This document shows positions 36,926-45,424 of a stretch of 64,000 nt of DNA, in pieces (positions within the stretch are counted from its first letter, which is position 1; every line of letters begins with the position of its first letter). Below the pieces are notes generated by a model. That model saw only the letters and a program-made list of their open reading frames with translations, ran no database searches and was not told where the DNA came from. The position numbers and the translations under genes are program-made. The stretch lies in contig CAWIYY010000010.1 in assembly GCA_963840435.1 (NCBI GenBank), positions 62,001 through 126,000 of the forward strand, read 5' to 3'. Source of the stretch: Bog-473 sp963840435. Lineage in GTDB: Bacteria; Actinomycetota; Acidimicrobiia; Acidimicrobiales; RAAP-2.

Positions 36926-36959
36926 CCGTGTCGACGCGCGCCGCCCGCCCCGCCGCTGC

Positions 36960-38429
36960 TCAGTTCACCCTGGTCCGCAGGCCCTGCCCGAGATCGAGCG
37001 CGGTCACCGCAGCGAGCGGCAACCGCTCGGGCAGCGTGACCGCCAGCATGTCGCCCTCGTCGGACCACTCGAGCAGGTCGTTGGTCCCGACCAGGCGCAC
37101 CCGCGACACCCGCGAGCCGTCGACGACCCGCAGCACCAGCCGGCGTCCGGCCGGCCGCCCCAGCACCAGGCAGTACACGCCGCTGCCCGAAAGGGTGAAG
37201 CGCAACGGCGTCCCCTCGGTCGTCTCGGACTCGGCCACGACCCAGGGCCGGCTGCCGTAGATGGCCTCGCCGTTGTCGGCCAGCCAGGCCCCGAGCGCGC
37301 GCAACGGCGCCTGCTGGGAGTCGGGGATGGTGCCGTCGGGCCGCGGTCCCACCCCGATGAGCAGGTTCCCGTTCTTGGCCACCACGTCGCAGAAGAGCCG
37401 GATGAGCTCGCTCTCGCTCACAATGTCCTCGGGCCGCTCGAAACGGTTAGCCCCGAAGGAATGCCCCACGCCCCGGGCCAGCTCCCACTTCTGCTCCGAC
37501 TGGGTGTGAACCATTTCGTACTCGGGCGTGCGGAAGTCGCAGTGGCGCGGCTGGGCGAAGGCCAGCCGCTTGCGCCGGGCCGGGATGATGGGCCACAGCA
37601 GCTGGATGAGATCGCCCGCCCCCATCACCATCCGTTCGGCCAGCCAGTTGCGTGGGAGGTTCGTCTCCAGCCAGCGGTCGTTGACCACGCCGTCGGCCAC
37701 CCGGTTGTAGTAGTAGGCGAAGAGCTCGGGCAGATTGCCGCCGCTCGGCCACGAGATGTCGTTCCACAACACCGACGGCTCGTAGCGGTCGATGAGCTCG
37801 CGCACGTGCGCGGTGACGTACTCGCGGTAGCGGCGGTCCTGCGGTGCGGCCAGCACGGCGTCGCCCGCCCGGGCCAGGACGGCGCCGTTGTAGGGCCAGT
37901 CGTAGCCGCCCGAGTAGTAGAGGCCCATGCGCATGCGCCGGGCCCGCACGGCGGCGCTCAGGTCTCCGACGAGGTCCCGCCGCGCCTGGTACGCGCCCTT
38001 GACCGGGTGCGCCACCTGCGAGGGCCACAGCGCGAACCCGTCGTGGTGCTTGGTCGTGAGCACGACGTAGCGGGCACCGGCACTACGGCACAGATCGGCC
38101 AGCGCGTCGAGGTCGGCCTCGCTGCTGGCGTCGTCGAACGTCGGGATGAAGTCCTCGTAGGCGTAGTCGTCCCCGTACACCTCGCGGTGGTGGCGCTGCG
38201 TCGGGCTGCCGGGCAGCTGCATGGAGTTGAGGTACCACTCGGCATAGGGGTTCTCGAAGAGCATCCGCTTCGGCCCGTTCTCGGTGAGCATCTGCTGGAT
38301 GTCGGGCACCTGCGGCGCCCAGCCCGGCACCGAGTACAGGCCCCAGTGCACGAACACGCCCAACTTGGCGTCGTCGTACCAGTCGGGCACCACGTGGGTG
38401 CCCACCGAGTCCCATGTCCCCTCATACAA
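36960..38429 (-). CDS. Alpha-L-fucosidase (GH29)
   Basis: 489 aa as drawn from TTG 38429; the start is uncertain. Family marks: DAKLGVFVHWGLYSVPGWAP near the N-terminus, RYVVLTTKHHDGFALWPS, and PSVLWNDISWP, whose Asp is the expected retaining nucleophile. NGNLLIGVGPRPDGTIP is also typical of GH29. A C-terminal beta domain follows (about 390-489). No signal peptide is seen, so it should act on imported fuco-oligosaccharides in the cytoplasm unless the start is wrong. No fucose transporter or isomerase is nearby. Confidence 0.9.
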   Translation of the reverse strand: MYEGTWDSVGTHVVPDWYDDAKLGVFVHWGLYSVPGWAPQVPDIQQMLTENGPKRMLFENPYAEWYLNSMQLPGSPTQRHHREVYGDDYAYEDFIPTFDDASSEADLDALADLCRSAGARYVVLTTKHHDGFALWPSQVAHPVKGAYQARRDLVGDLSAAVRARRMRMGLYYSGGYDWPYNGAVLARAGDAVLAAPQDRRYREYVTAHVRELIDRYEPSVLWNDISWPSGGNLPELFAYYYNRVADGVVNDRWLETNLPRNWLAERMVMGAGDLIQLLWPIIPARRKRLAFAQPRHCDFRTPEYEMVHTQSEQKWELARGVGHSFGANRFERPEDIVSESELIRLFCDVVAKNGNLLIGVGPRPDGTIPDSQQAPLRALGAWLADNGEAIYGSRPWVVAESETTEGTPLRFTLSGSGVYCLVLGRPAGRRLVLRVVDGSRVSRVRLVGTNDLLEWSDEGDMLAVTLPERLPLAAVTALDLGQGLRTRVN

Positions 38430-38543
38430 GGTCGTTGCCGTTTCGCATGTGACCGCCCGTCGGCATCGGCACCCTTCCCTACAGCTTGACGCTCCGCGCC
38501 GCCGGCCGCCCGTTCACTGCTCCGGCCCGGTTCCGGCGGACTC

Positions 38544-39731
38544 TCACGCTGCGGCCGTGGCCGTGGCGCCCGGCGGGTGGCCGTGCCCCGGCGGCCCGTA
38601 CCGGGCCCGGAAGAGGAAATAGGCCACCGGCCCGGCCAGCGCCGGCAACCAGTACGAGATGATCCGGTAGGCCAGGGTGGCCAGCACGGCGGCACCGCCC
38701 GGGATGCCGGCCAGGATGAGCATGCCGCTCAGCCCCGCCTCGACGATGCCCAACCCGCCGGGCGTGATCGGGATGAGCCCGAGCAGCCCGGCCACGGCGT
38801 AGGCCAACAGCACGAGCGAGGGCTCCGGCCTGGCTCCCGTCGCCCAGATGCAGGCCAGGAGCGTCGTGAAGTCGAAGGCCAGCCGCCCGCTCGAGAGCAG
38901 GAGGGCGGCCTTCCAGCGGGAACCGAGCACGTCGCGGATGCGGTTGCGCTCGGTCACCAGGCGCTCGGGCAGTCCGCTCAGCGGCGGACGCTTGGGCAGC
39001 ACCCGGTTCCGCACCGCCTGCACGACGCGGCCTGCCCAGCGCATCGGTGCGTCGATCACGAGCACCACGGCGCTGAAGCCGGCGAAGAGGAAGAAGGCGA
39101 GGATGCCGAGGAGCGCCGCGTGCTCCAGGCCGCGGTCGATCGGCGTCCCGGCGATGATCGCCGGCAGCACGAAGATGGGCAGGGCGAGCAGGCCGCCGAT
39201 GCCGAGGATGGAGATCGCGGTCAACCCGCCGACGGCGGTGGCGGGGTCGCTGCCCGAGGCGGCCAGCATGCGGAACTGCGTCGCCGCCCCTGCCGCCTGG
39301 CCGCCGGGCACCACCAGCGAAATGGCGTTGCCCGCCAGCTGCGACGTGGCGACAGAGAACCAGGCCTTGGTACGCAGGGCGAGACGCTGGAGGGCGATGG
39401 TGCAGGTGAAGTGGGCCACCTGGGCCACCAGCGCGACGAGGAACAGGAGGGGGTTGAGGGACTTCAGCTTGGGCCAGGACCCGAAGACCGCGATCAGGGT
39501 GGGGAAGACGAGGTAGATGGTGACCCCGGCCACCACGGCGGCCACCGTCGCCTTGAGCACGGAGCGCCAGGCCGGCGGCGACGCGACATCCTGCTCAATG
39601 CGGCTGGCCAGCCGCTGCGAGATGTCGTCGTCACCAGCCGGAGGCGTCTTCTCCGCAGGTCCGTCCGGGCGCGCCGAGCGCAGCGGGTACTCGACGTCGT
39701 CCTCGGTGTCGCCGGGCTCGGGATCAGGCAC
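38544..39731 (-). CDS. Lysylphosphatidylglycerol synthase TM-region / flippase-like membrane protein
   Basis: 395 aa from GTG. A charged 60-residue start is followed by about eight membrane helices. NAISLVVPGGQAAGAATQFRML and the late LLGLIPITPGGLGIVEAG are the signatures of the LPG_synthase_TM (UPF0104/AglD) family, which includes lipid flippase parts of MprF. No lysyl-transferase domain is attached. It probably moves a lipid or lipid-linked sugar across the membrane (inference). Confidence 0.85.
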   Translation of the reverse strand: MPDPEPGDTEDDVEYPLRSARPDGPAEKTPPAGDDDISQRLASRIEQDVASPPAWRSVLKATVAAVVAGVTIYLVFPTLIAVFGSWPKLKSLNPLLFLVALVAQVAHFTCTIALQRLALRTKAWFSVATSQLAGNAISLVVPGGQAAGAATQFRMLAASGSDPATAVGGLTAISILGIGGLLALPIFVLPAIIAGTPIDRGLEHAALLGILAFFLFAGFSAVVLVIDAPMRWAGRVVQAVRNRVLPKRPPLSGLPERLVTERNRIRDVLGSRWKAALLLSSGRLAFDFTTLLACIWATGARPEPSLVLLAYAVAGLLGLIPITPGGLGIVEAGLSGMLILAGIPGGAAVLATLAYRIISYWLPALAGPVAYFLFRARYGPPGHGHPPGATATAAA

Positions 39732-39770
39732 AGACCCTCATTCTCCCGGCATACCCGGCGCCCCGCCCGG

Positions 39771-40175
39771 TTAGGCCAGGATCTTGGCCTTCTGGGCCTC
39801 GAACTCGGCGTCGGTCAGGATGCCCTGGCTCTTGAGGTCGGCCAGCTTCGAGAGCTGCGAGGCGGTGTCCTCCCCCGTGGTGCCGGCGGCCTGCTTGACG
39901 TAGGCGTCGAAGGCCTTCTGCTGGGCCGCAGCCTGCTCGGCCTGGCGCTCGTGCAGCTTGCCGCCGCGGGCGATGAGGTAGACGAAGACCCCGAGGAACG
40001 GAACGATGACGACGAAGATCACCCACAGCGCCTTGGCCATACCGCCCAGGTCGTGGCTGCGGAAGATGTCGGCGAAGACCACGATCAACAGCCAGATCCA
40101 GATGAAGAACAGGAAGAATTCCAACATCGTCAGGAAGAGGTCGAGGATGGGGTATTGGTAGGTGGTCGCAAGCAC
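39771..40175 (-). CDS. PLDc_N-SHOCT membrane protein (paralogue)
   Basis: 134 aa from GTG 40175 with AGGAG eight bases upstream; the longer frame is rejected on that basis. Two membrane helices around RSHDLGGMAK, then LADLKSQGILTDAEFEAQK. It is a near copy of the protein at 26259-26660 and has the same length, so one arose from the other. Function unknown. Confidence 0.85.
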   Translation of the reverse strand: MLATTYQYPILDLFLTMLEFFLFFIWIWLLIVVFADIFRSHDLGGMAKALWVIFVVIVPFLGVFVYLIARGGKLHERQAEQAAAQQKAFDAYVKQAAGTTGEDTASQLSKLADLKSQGILTDAEFEAQKAKILA

Positions 40176-40374
40176 GGCTGTATCTCCTCTGGTCAGCGCA
40201 GGTGGCGAGACCCTGCTGCCCATTGTCTAGCCGGGCAGCCCCTGTTGCGTGTGGTTTTTCGCCTGACGCCGCCGAAAGGAGGCCCGCGCGGGGGTTGCCC
40301 ACGACGTCGATTCCCTTGACCACCTCGACGCAGGACCCAGGCTCGCCAAGACTCAGCGTGGGCCCGGATGGGCG

Positions 40375-40830
40375 TTACATGATGTCCTTGAACACCGCCG
40401 TGCTGTTGGCCGTCTCCTTGGCCACCGGGAAGTTGAAGCCGCACTTGGGACACGGTTCGGAGAGGACCTTCTGCTCGGACGCCAGGTCGTACTCCTTGTC
40501 CTGGAGCGTCCCGCAGGTCGGGCAGATGCGCAGCAACCTCGTCGCCTTCAGCTCGAAGTTGGTGATGAGGTCCTCCATGATGGCGCCGTTGGCCGCCCAC
40601 TCCTTGGCGTGCTTGTGGTACGTGTCCATGTGCCAGTCGTTGACCGCCTCCTTGGACGACCACATGGAGATCTCGTTGTACCAACCGGGCTCGTCGGGGT
40701 GCTCCCACCAGGTCAGGTGGATGAAGCCGGGCTTGGACATCAGGTGATGGCGCACGTCGCTGAAGACGGTGCGGAACTTGTCGTAGGCGTCGGGGCTCGA
40801 GAAGCGGACCCGCTGCATGCTGAGGTACAT
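40375..40830 (-). CDS. Antibiotic-biosynthesis-monooxygenase-like protein with C-terminal zinc ribbon
   Basis: 151 aa. Residues 1-100 look like an ABM ferredoxin-like domain: MYLSMQRVRFSSPDAYDKF, KPGFIHLTWWEHPDEPG and WYNEISMWSSKEAVNDWH. The tail has CPTCG (about 103) and CPKCG (about 127), forming a rubredoxin-type zinc ribbon. ABM enzymes usually act without cofactors or bind heme; the added ribbon suggests metal or nucleic-acid contact (inference). Last gene of the minus arm of the amine cluster, 54 bases after the UspA-like gene. Confidence 0.7.
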   Translation of the reverse strand: MYLSMQRVRFSSPDAYDKFRTVFSDVRHHLMSKPGFIHLTWWEHPDEPGWYNEISMWSSKEAVNDWHMDTYHKHAKEWAANGAIMEDLITNFELKATRLLRICPTCGTLQDKEYDLASEQKVLSEPCPKCGFNFPVAKETANSTAVFKDIM

Positions 40831-40884
40831 ACCTGCTGTTCTCCTTGGCGTTGACGTTGTTGGATGTGACCGAACGCCCCCCGG

Positions 40885-41415
40885 CTACGGGCTGACTCCC
40901 TCGACCTCGACGTCGGACCCCAGCTTGCGGGCGACCTCCTTGACCAGGTCGCCCTCGACCGTCCGACGCCAGCGCGCCGGCTGCACCGGGCGCACCACGA
41001 TCACGTGGGCGACGCCGCGGGCCTTGGCCGCCTCGGCGATCGTCTTGGCCGGCCGTCGCGAGATGGCGATCTGGCCCCAGGCCTCCGAGCCGCCCTTCTC
41101 GAGGGACGCCACGGCCCGCTGCACGATTTCCTGCTGCTCGGCCAACTCCTTGCGGGTGGGCATGAGCCCGGGGTTCTGCAACCCGAGACCCGAGCCGTAG
41201 AGCCTCGCGATGCTGACCACCGCCACCGGCTCGCCGCCGCTCATCCGCCGGGCCAGGCGCAGGGCCGCATTGGGCACGGCCGCCCCGTTCGAGGCGATGA
41301 GCACCGCCGCGGGCTGCGCGGGTTGCTTGTCGAACTTGCGTCGCCCGAACCGTCGCCGGACCGGACCGGCGGCCGGTGGCGAGGATCCGGCCGTGTCCGC
41401 CTCGGCCACCGTCAC
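40885..41415 (-). CDS. UspA-like protein downstream of permease
   Basis: 176 aa from GTG 41415, which overlaps the TGA of the frame-corrected permease (GTGA). A basic, Pro-rich N-terminus (about 35 aa) is followed by a nucleotide-binding-like alpha/beta domain: AAVLIASNGAAVPNAALRLA, EPVAVVSIARLYG and AKARGVAHVIVVRPVQ. UspA domains often accompany APC permeases as a separate or fused cytoplasmic domain. In the raw sequence it is fused in frame to the permease because of the frameshift. Confidence 0.7.
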   Translation of the reverse strand: MTVAEADTAGSSPPAAGPVRRRFGRRKFDKQPAQPAAVLIASNGAAVPNAALRLARRMSGGEPVAVVSIARLYGSGLGLQNPGLMPTRKELAEQQEIVQRAVASLEKGGSEAWGQIAISRRPAKTIAEAAKARGVAHVIVVRPVQPARWRRTVEGDLVKEVARKLGSDVEVEGVSP

Positions 41416-42999
41416 AACTCGGTCTCCGCCTGCATGGTCGACATGGTGGGCAGGGCCTCGGGGACCACGGTGGGCCCGGGCATGTCGTCCAGGTCGATGC
41501 CGCCCGGCGACCCCACCACCAGCGGGACCTCGTCGGAGGGCGCTATGCCGTGGCGCTGGTCGCTCCACCTGCCGCCAGAAGTAGAGCGGGAAGTAGGCGG
41601 CCACGATGACCAGGCCCAGGATGAAGAGGAAGTGCCCGGACCCGGGACCGACCACGATGTCGGGCGAGTTCCAGCCACCGACGAAGTAGTCGAAGGTCAG
41701 GAAGAGCGCGCAGGCCAGGGCCACCCAGCGGAACCAGGAGGGCATCCGGAAGGGGCTGATCCGCTCGGGCTGGAACTGGCGGATGATGAAGTAGCCGTAG
41801 AGCGACGCAGCCACCGCCACGATGTAGCCGACGTTCGAGAAGATGTAGATGCGCACCGGCGAGCCGAAGAGGCTGACGATGATGGCGCAGACCACGTTGA
41901 ACGCCATGGCCCGGTCCGGCACGTGGTGCTTGTTCTTGTGCTCGAAGAACTTCGGGAGCAACCGGTCCTCGGCCGCCTGGAAGAGCGACCGGGCCACCCC
42001 CATGATGGCGTTGAGCACCGAGAGCAGCAGGGCGAGGATCAGCGGGATGCCGATCAGGTACTTGACCCAGGCCGCGTTGCCGAAGATGTGGTCGCAGAAG
42101 CTCGTGTACAGCGTGAGCGGGTCGGCCGTCTTGAGCGAGGCCCCGAGGACGCCGACGAAGACGATGGCCGTGCCGATGTAGACGAACACGCCGTAGAGGC
42201 CCTCGGCGGTGAGCGCGATCTTGGCGTCGCGGGCCGGGTCGCGGCACTCACCGATGTAGCAGGCCGCCGCCTCCATGGCGATGGCGTTCCACGAGATCAC
42301 GAAGATCCACGCCATGAAGAAGATGAAGCCGGACGTCTTCGGATCGGCGAAGTGGAAGCCCGAGATGTTGGACCAGTGGAAGCTGCTGGGCTTGAAGGCC
42401 GGGAGGAGGATCAGCAGGGTCAGCGGCACCATGGAGGTGACGCCGAGAATGGTGGCGAAGGTTGCCCCCAGCCGGATGCCGAGGTAGCAGGGCACGAAGA
42501 GCGCCACCAGGCCCACGATGGTGATGGCCAGGACGCCGATCGAGACGGGCGTGCCCAGGGTGCCCAGCGGCGAGAAGGTCCGCCCCAGTGGCACGTGGAA
42601 GAGGACGGCGATGTACCCCGCGGCCAGCAGCATGTTGATGGGGGCCACCGGGAACCAGCCCAGCCAGTAGCCCCAGCCCGAGAGGCCGCCGATGTGCTTG
42701 GCCGTCTTCTTCCCGACCGGCTGGAAGCTCTCGTAGGCGTAGGAGGGCATGCCGCCCGTGCGATGGGGCAGCATGGCGGCCAGCTCGCCCATGCAGAGGC
42801 AGACCATCATGCCGATGATCACCACCAGGGCGATGGCCGGGATGGCGGCCGCCCCCATGGACGAGACGGCGAAGGGGACGATGCCGGTCACCAGGATGGT
42901 CCCGGCCAGGCCGATGACGAAGGCGCCCCACCAGTTCGTCCCCCGGCTCAGGGAGGTGGCGACCTCCGGTGTGCTCGTCACAGCGCCTTGATCACTCAT
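41412..42999 (-). CDS. APC superfamily amino acid/amine permease (apparent frameshift near 41562)
   Basis: About 528 aa after correction, twelve membrane helices. Start RGTNWWGAFVIGLAGTILVTG, with HRTGGMPSYAYESFQP and AMEAAACYIGECRDPARDAK as APC landmarks. After FPLYFWRQVE the frame is lost; dropping one base gives DQRHGIAPSDEVPLVVGSPG and a normal acidic tail ending at 41412. Without correction the frame runs on into the UspA-like gene as a 704 aa fusion through a low-quality Arg/His/Gly stretch. It is co-oriented with the ligase at 43085 and probably imports its amine or amino acid substrate. Confidence 0.85.
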
Positions 43000-43084
43000 G
43001 GATTTCGTCTCCTCGTGTCGGACCGGACGGTCATGTGTGGTCTCTTTCTGTTGTCTCGGGACGCCGCCACCGCGGCGCCGGCGG

Positions 43085-44470
43085 TCAGAACGCCTGCAGG
43101 TAGTGCTCGAGCTCCCAGGGCGTCACCTCGGCGTGGGACGCCCGCACCTCGTCGCGCTTGGTCGTGACGAAGTAGTCGACGTAGTCGCCATCGGGCGTCT
43201 TGCCCAGCCCCTCGCGCAGCGCCTCGTCGATCTCGAGGTGGTCGAGGGCGTGCCACAGGGTCATGGGCATGGTGCGCAGGCCGAGCGTCGAGGCCTCCAG
43301 GGGCGATAGCGCCAGGAGGTTGAACTCGCAGGGGTCGCCCGGATCGAGCCCGCGCCCAATGCCGTCGAGCCCCGCCGCGATCAGCGCGCTCATGGCGAGG
43401 TAGGGATTGGCCGAGCCGTCGATGCAACGGTCCTCGACCCGGCCCGGCTCGGGCACCCGCAGCATGTGGGTGCGGTCGTTGCCGCCGTAGGTGGCGTAGG
43501 TGGGCGACCAGGCGGCGCCCGAGTTCGGTGCCGGGGCGGCGAGGCGCTTGTACGAGTTCACCGTCGGGCAGGCCACCGCGGTCAGGGCCTCGGCGTGCTC
43601 GAGCAGCCCGGCGATGAAGGAGTAGCCGAGTGACGACACGCCGAGGCCGCGACCGTCCGCCGCATCCGCGAAGAGTTCCGCCCCGTCGCCGTCCCACAGG
43701 CTCAGGTGCATGTGCAGCCCGTTCCCCGTCAGGTGGGTGAAGGGCTTGGGCATGAAGGTGGCCAACATCCCGGCCTGCGCGGCCAGCGTGTGCACCAGGT
43801 AGCGGAAGACGATGACCCGGTCCGCCGTGGTGAGCGGGTCGGCGTAGCGGAAGTTCTGTTCGAACTGCCCGTTGGCGTCCTCGTGGTCGTTGGCGTAGTT
43901 GGCCCACCCCAGCGCGTTCATATGCCGCGACACCGTGGTGAGATGGTCGAACATGCGGGTGAGGGCCCGGGCGTCGTAACAGGGCGCCTTGGCCTCGTCC
44001 ATCGGGTCGGCCACGGTGATGCCTCCGTCGGGCGTCCGCCGCACCAGGAAGTACTCCGCCTCGGCCCCGACCCCCATGACGTAGCCGCTCTCGGCCAGGC
44101 GCTCGATCTGTCGGCGCAGGATCACCCGGGGGGCGTAGGGCCACGGTTCGCCCAGCACGTAGGGATCGCACTGGATGATCCCGAGTCCCGGCTGCCAGGG
44201 CGCCGGCATGTAGGAGCTCAGGTCGGGCATGGCCAGGATGTCGGGCGACGACGGCGTCTGCCCCATCGGCCCCGCCGCGAAGCCGGCGAACCCCGCCCCG
44301 TCGGCCAGCAGGCCGTCGATGGCCGAGACGGGGACCATCTTGGCGCACGGCTTGCCGTGCATGTCGACGAACATGGCGAAGAGGAACTCGACGCCGTCCC
44401 GCCGGGTCGCCTCGGCGAGCTCCGCCGCATTCGTGATCGAGGTGGCCGCTCGCTCCAGCGTGCTCGTCAC
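43085..44470 (-). CDS. Glutamine synthetase family protein (GlnT / gamma-glutamylamide ligase type)
   Basis: 461 aa. The N-terminal beta-grasp part has FAMFVDMHGKPCAKMVP; the catalytic part has VGAEAEYFLV, ANDHEDANGQFEQNFRYADP, TFMPKPFTHLTGNGLHMHLS, TVNSYKRL and CIDGSANPYLAM. These are the metal, ATP and glutamate sites of GS. It is of the GlnT/GMAS type rather than dodecameric GlnA-I, because length and the NDHEDANGQFE segment match that group. Such enzymes ligate ammonia or amines to glutamate. It is divergent from the Glx operon across a 277-base control region and heads the permease operon. Confidence 0.88.
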   Translation of the reverse strand: MTSTLERAATSITNAAELAEATRRDGVEFLFAMFVDMHGKPCAKMVPVSAIDGLLADGAGFAGFAAGPMGQTPSSPDILAMPDLSSYMPAPWQPGLGIIQCDPYVLGEPWPYAPRVILRRQIERLAESGYVMGVGAEAEYFLVRRTPDGGITVADPMDEAKAPCYDARALTRMFDHLTTVSRHMNALGWANYANDHEDANGQFEQNFRYADPLTTADRVIVFRYLVHTLAAQAGMLATFMPKPFTHLTGNGLHMHLSLWDGDGAELFADAADGRGLGVSSLGYSFIAGLLEHAEALTAVACPTVNSYKRLAAPAPNSGAAWSPTYATYGGNDRTHMLRVPEPGRVEDRCIDGSANPYLAMSALIAAGLDGIGRGLDPGDPCEFNLLALSPLEASTLGLRTMPMTLWHALDHLEIDEALREGLGKTPDGDYVDYFVTTKRDEVRASHAEVTPWELEHYLQAF

Positions 44471-44521
44471 GGTTGATCACCTCCCGTTGGTGGTTTCGTG
44501 TCAGTGGGCATCTGTCAACGA

Positions 44522-44540
44522 TGTTGCCCCACGGGAAACG
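44522..44540. promoter_or_regulatory. TGTT-N11-AACG site, candidate cluster operator
   Basis: One mismatch from TGTT-N11-AACA, 52 bases upstream of the ligase at 43085-44470. Weakest member of the set. Confidence 0.35.
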
Positions 44541-44547
44541 ACGGATG

Positions 44548-44563
44548 GTTACTGGATCGTTTC
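44548..44563. promoter_or_regulatory. GlnR-like box
   Basis: GTTAC-N6-GTTTC; on the other strand GAAAC-N6-GTAAC. Both halves match the actinobacterial GlnR half-sites and their six-base spacing, in reversed order. Nitrogen control of the divergent promoters is inferred. Confidence 0.35.
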
Positions 44564-44567
44564 GAAG

Positions 44568-44586
44568 TGTTGCGTGGCGGTTAACA
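44568..44586. promoter_or_regulatory. TGTT-N11-AACA site, candidate cluster operator
   Basis: Exact TGTT and AACA arms 11 bases apart, in the divergent region between ligase and Glx operon. The right half extends to GGTTAACAGG. Confidence 0.5.
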
Positions 44587-44606
44587 GGTTCGGGCAGGTC
44601 CAGCAC

Positions 44607-44622
44607 GTAACAAAGCGGTAAT
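44607..44622. promoter_or_regulatory. GlnR-like box
   Basis: GTAAC-N6-GTAAT, one base from two direct GlnR half-sites with the correct spacing. It lies between two candidate cluster operators. Confidence 0.35.
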
Positions 44623-44657
44623 CCAACCGCCCTCTGCTGTTGCATATTTCTCTACGG

Positions 44658-44676
44658 CGTTTCTTGACAGGCAACA
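44658..44676. promoter_or_regulatory. CGTT-N11-AACA site, candidate cluster operator
   Basis: One mismatch from the consensus, 72 bases upstream of the Glx operon start at 44748. A GCTGTTGC half-site at 44636 also forms an inverted pair with GCAACAGC at 44671. Confidence 0.4.
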
Positions 44677-44747
44677 GCGGCTCGTCATAATGATCTGCAA
44701 GCGGCGGTCCCCGGATCCCCGCGACTCCTCGGACGAAAGAGAGCGCA

Positions 44748-45422
44748 GTGAGCGAACCCGCCTCGGAGCGCAGCACGTTGCACCGCTACGCACATCGTGC
44801 CGCCTACGACCGCGAGACGATCGACGGCATCTTGGACGAGGGCTTCGTGTGCCACGTCGGCTTGTGTACGGACACGGGCTACCCCGTCGTCATCCCGTTG
44901 GCCTATGGGCGCGACGGCGACCTCGTCTACCTGCACGGTTCGGCCGCCAGCCGGCTCTTCCGGGGCGCCCGGCCGGAGCAGGTCCAGATCTGCATGACGG
45001 TCACCTTCGTCGACGGCCTGGTGGTGGCCCGCTCCACCTACAACACCGACATCAACTACCGCTCGGTGGTGATCCTCGGCAGCGCCTCGGAGGTGAAGGA
45101 CCTCGACGAGAAGCGCCGCGGGCTCGACCTCATGGTCGACCACATCGTCCCGGGACGCAGCCGCGATGCCCGGCCCCCGACCGAGAAGGAGCTGCGCAGC
45201 ACCATGCTCCTGCGCCTCCCCCTCGACGAGTGCTCGGCCAAGGTGCGGACCGGCTTCCCGCTCGACGAGGAGGAGGACTACGACCTCGAGATCTGGGCGG
45301 GCGTCATCCCCTTCACCACGGTGATCGAGGCCGCCCTGCCCGACCCCGACCTGCGGGTGGCCGTCGGCATGCCGTCCTATGTGGAGCGCTACCGGCGCCC
45401 CGTCACCGTCGGGGTGGCCTGA
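44748..45422 (+). CDS. Pyridoxamine 5'-phosphate oxidase family flavin-binding protein
   Basis: 224 aa from GTG. Split-barrel flavoprotein: GFVCHVGLCTDTGYPVVIPLAY, then DGDLVYLHGSAASRL and CMTVTFVDGLVVARS. These match the FMN-binding PNPOx-like family, not PdxH itself. First gene of the Glx operon, two bases before glxB-like. It may bind FMN or a cofactor-like ligand to serve the flavin enzymes of the operon (inference). Confidence 0.85.
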   Translation: MSEPASERSTLHRYAHRAAYDRETIDGILDEGFVCHVGLCTDTGYPVVIPLAYGRDGDLVYLHGSAASRLFRGARPEQVQICMTVTFVDGLVVARSTYNTDINYRSVVILGSASEVKDLDEKRRGLDLMVDHIVPGRSRDARPPTEKELRSTMLLRLPLDECSAKVRTGFPLDEEEDYDLEIWAGVIPFTTVIEAALPDPDLRVAVGMPSYVERYRRPVTVGVA

Positions 45423-45424
45423 CC

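Larger units (their letters stand above)
36587..36959. other. Intergenic region with several dyads
   Basis: 373 bases between two gene ends (thioesterase on plus, fucosidase on minus). It contains a 15-base palindrome GATCACCTGGTGATC (36701-36715) and two TTTCA/TGAAA dyads listed separately. It is AT-richer around 36830-36880. No convincing gene start was found. Confidence 0.5.

Noticed and set aside
40885..42999. Permease with fused UspA domain as one 704 aa protein
   Set aside because: The joining segment is low-quality sequence, and the alternative two-gene reading has a natural stop/start overlap.
44471..44747. A riboswitch ahead of the Glx operon or ligase
   Set aside because: The region's structure is better explained by protein-binding dyads; no known aptamer core was recognised.
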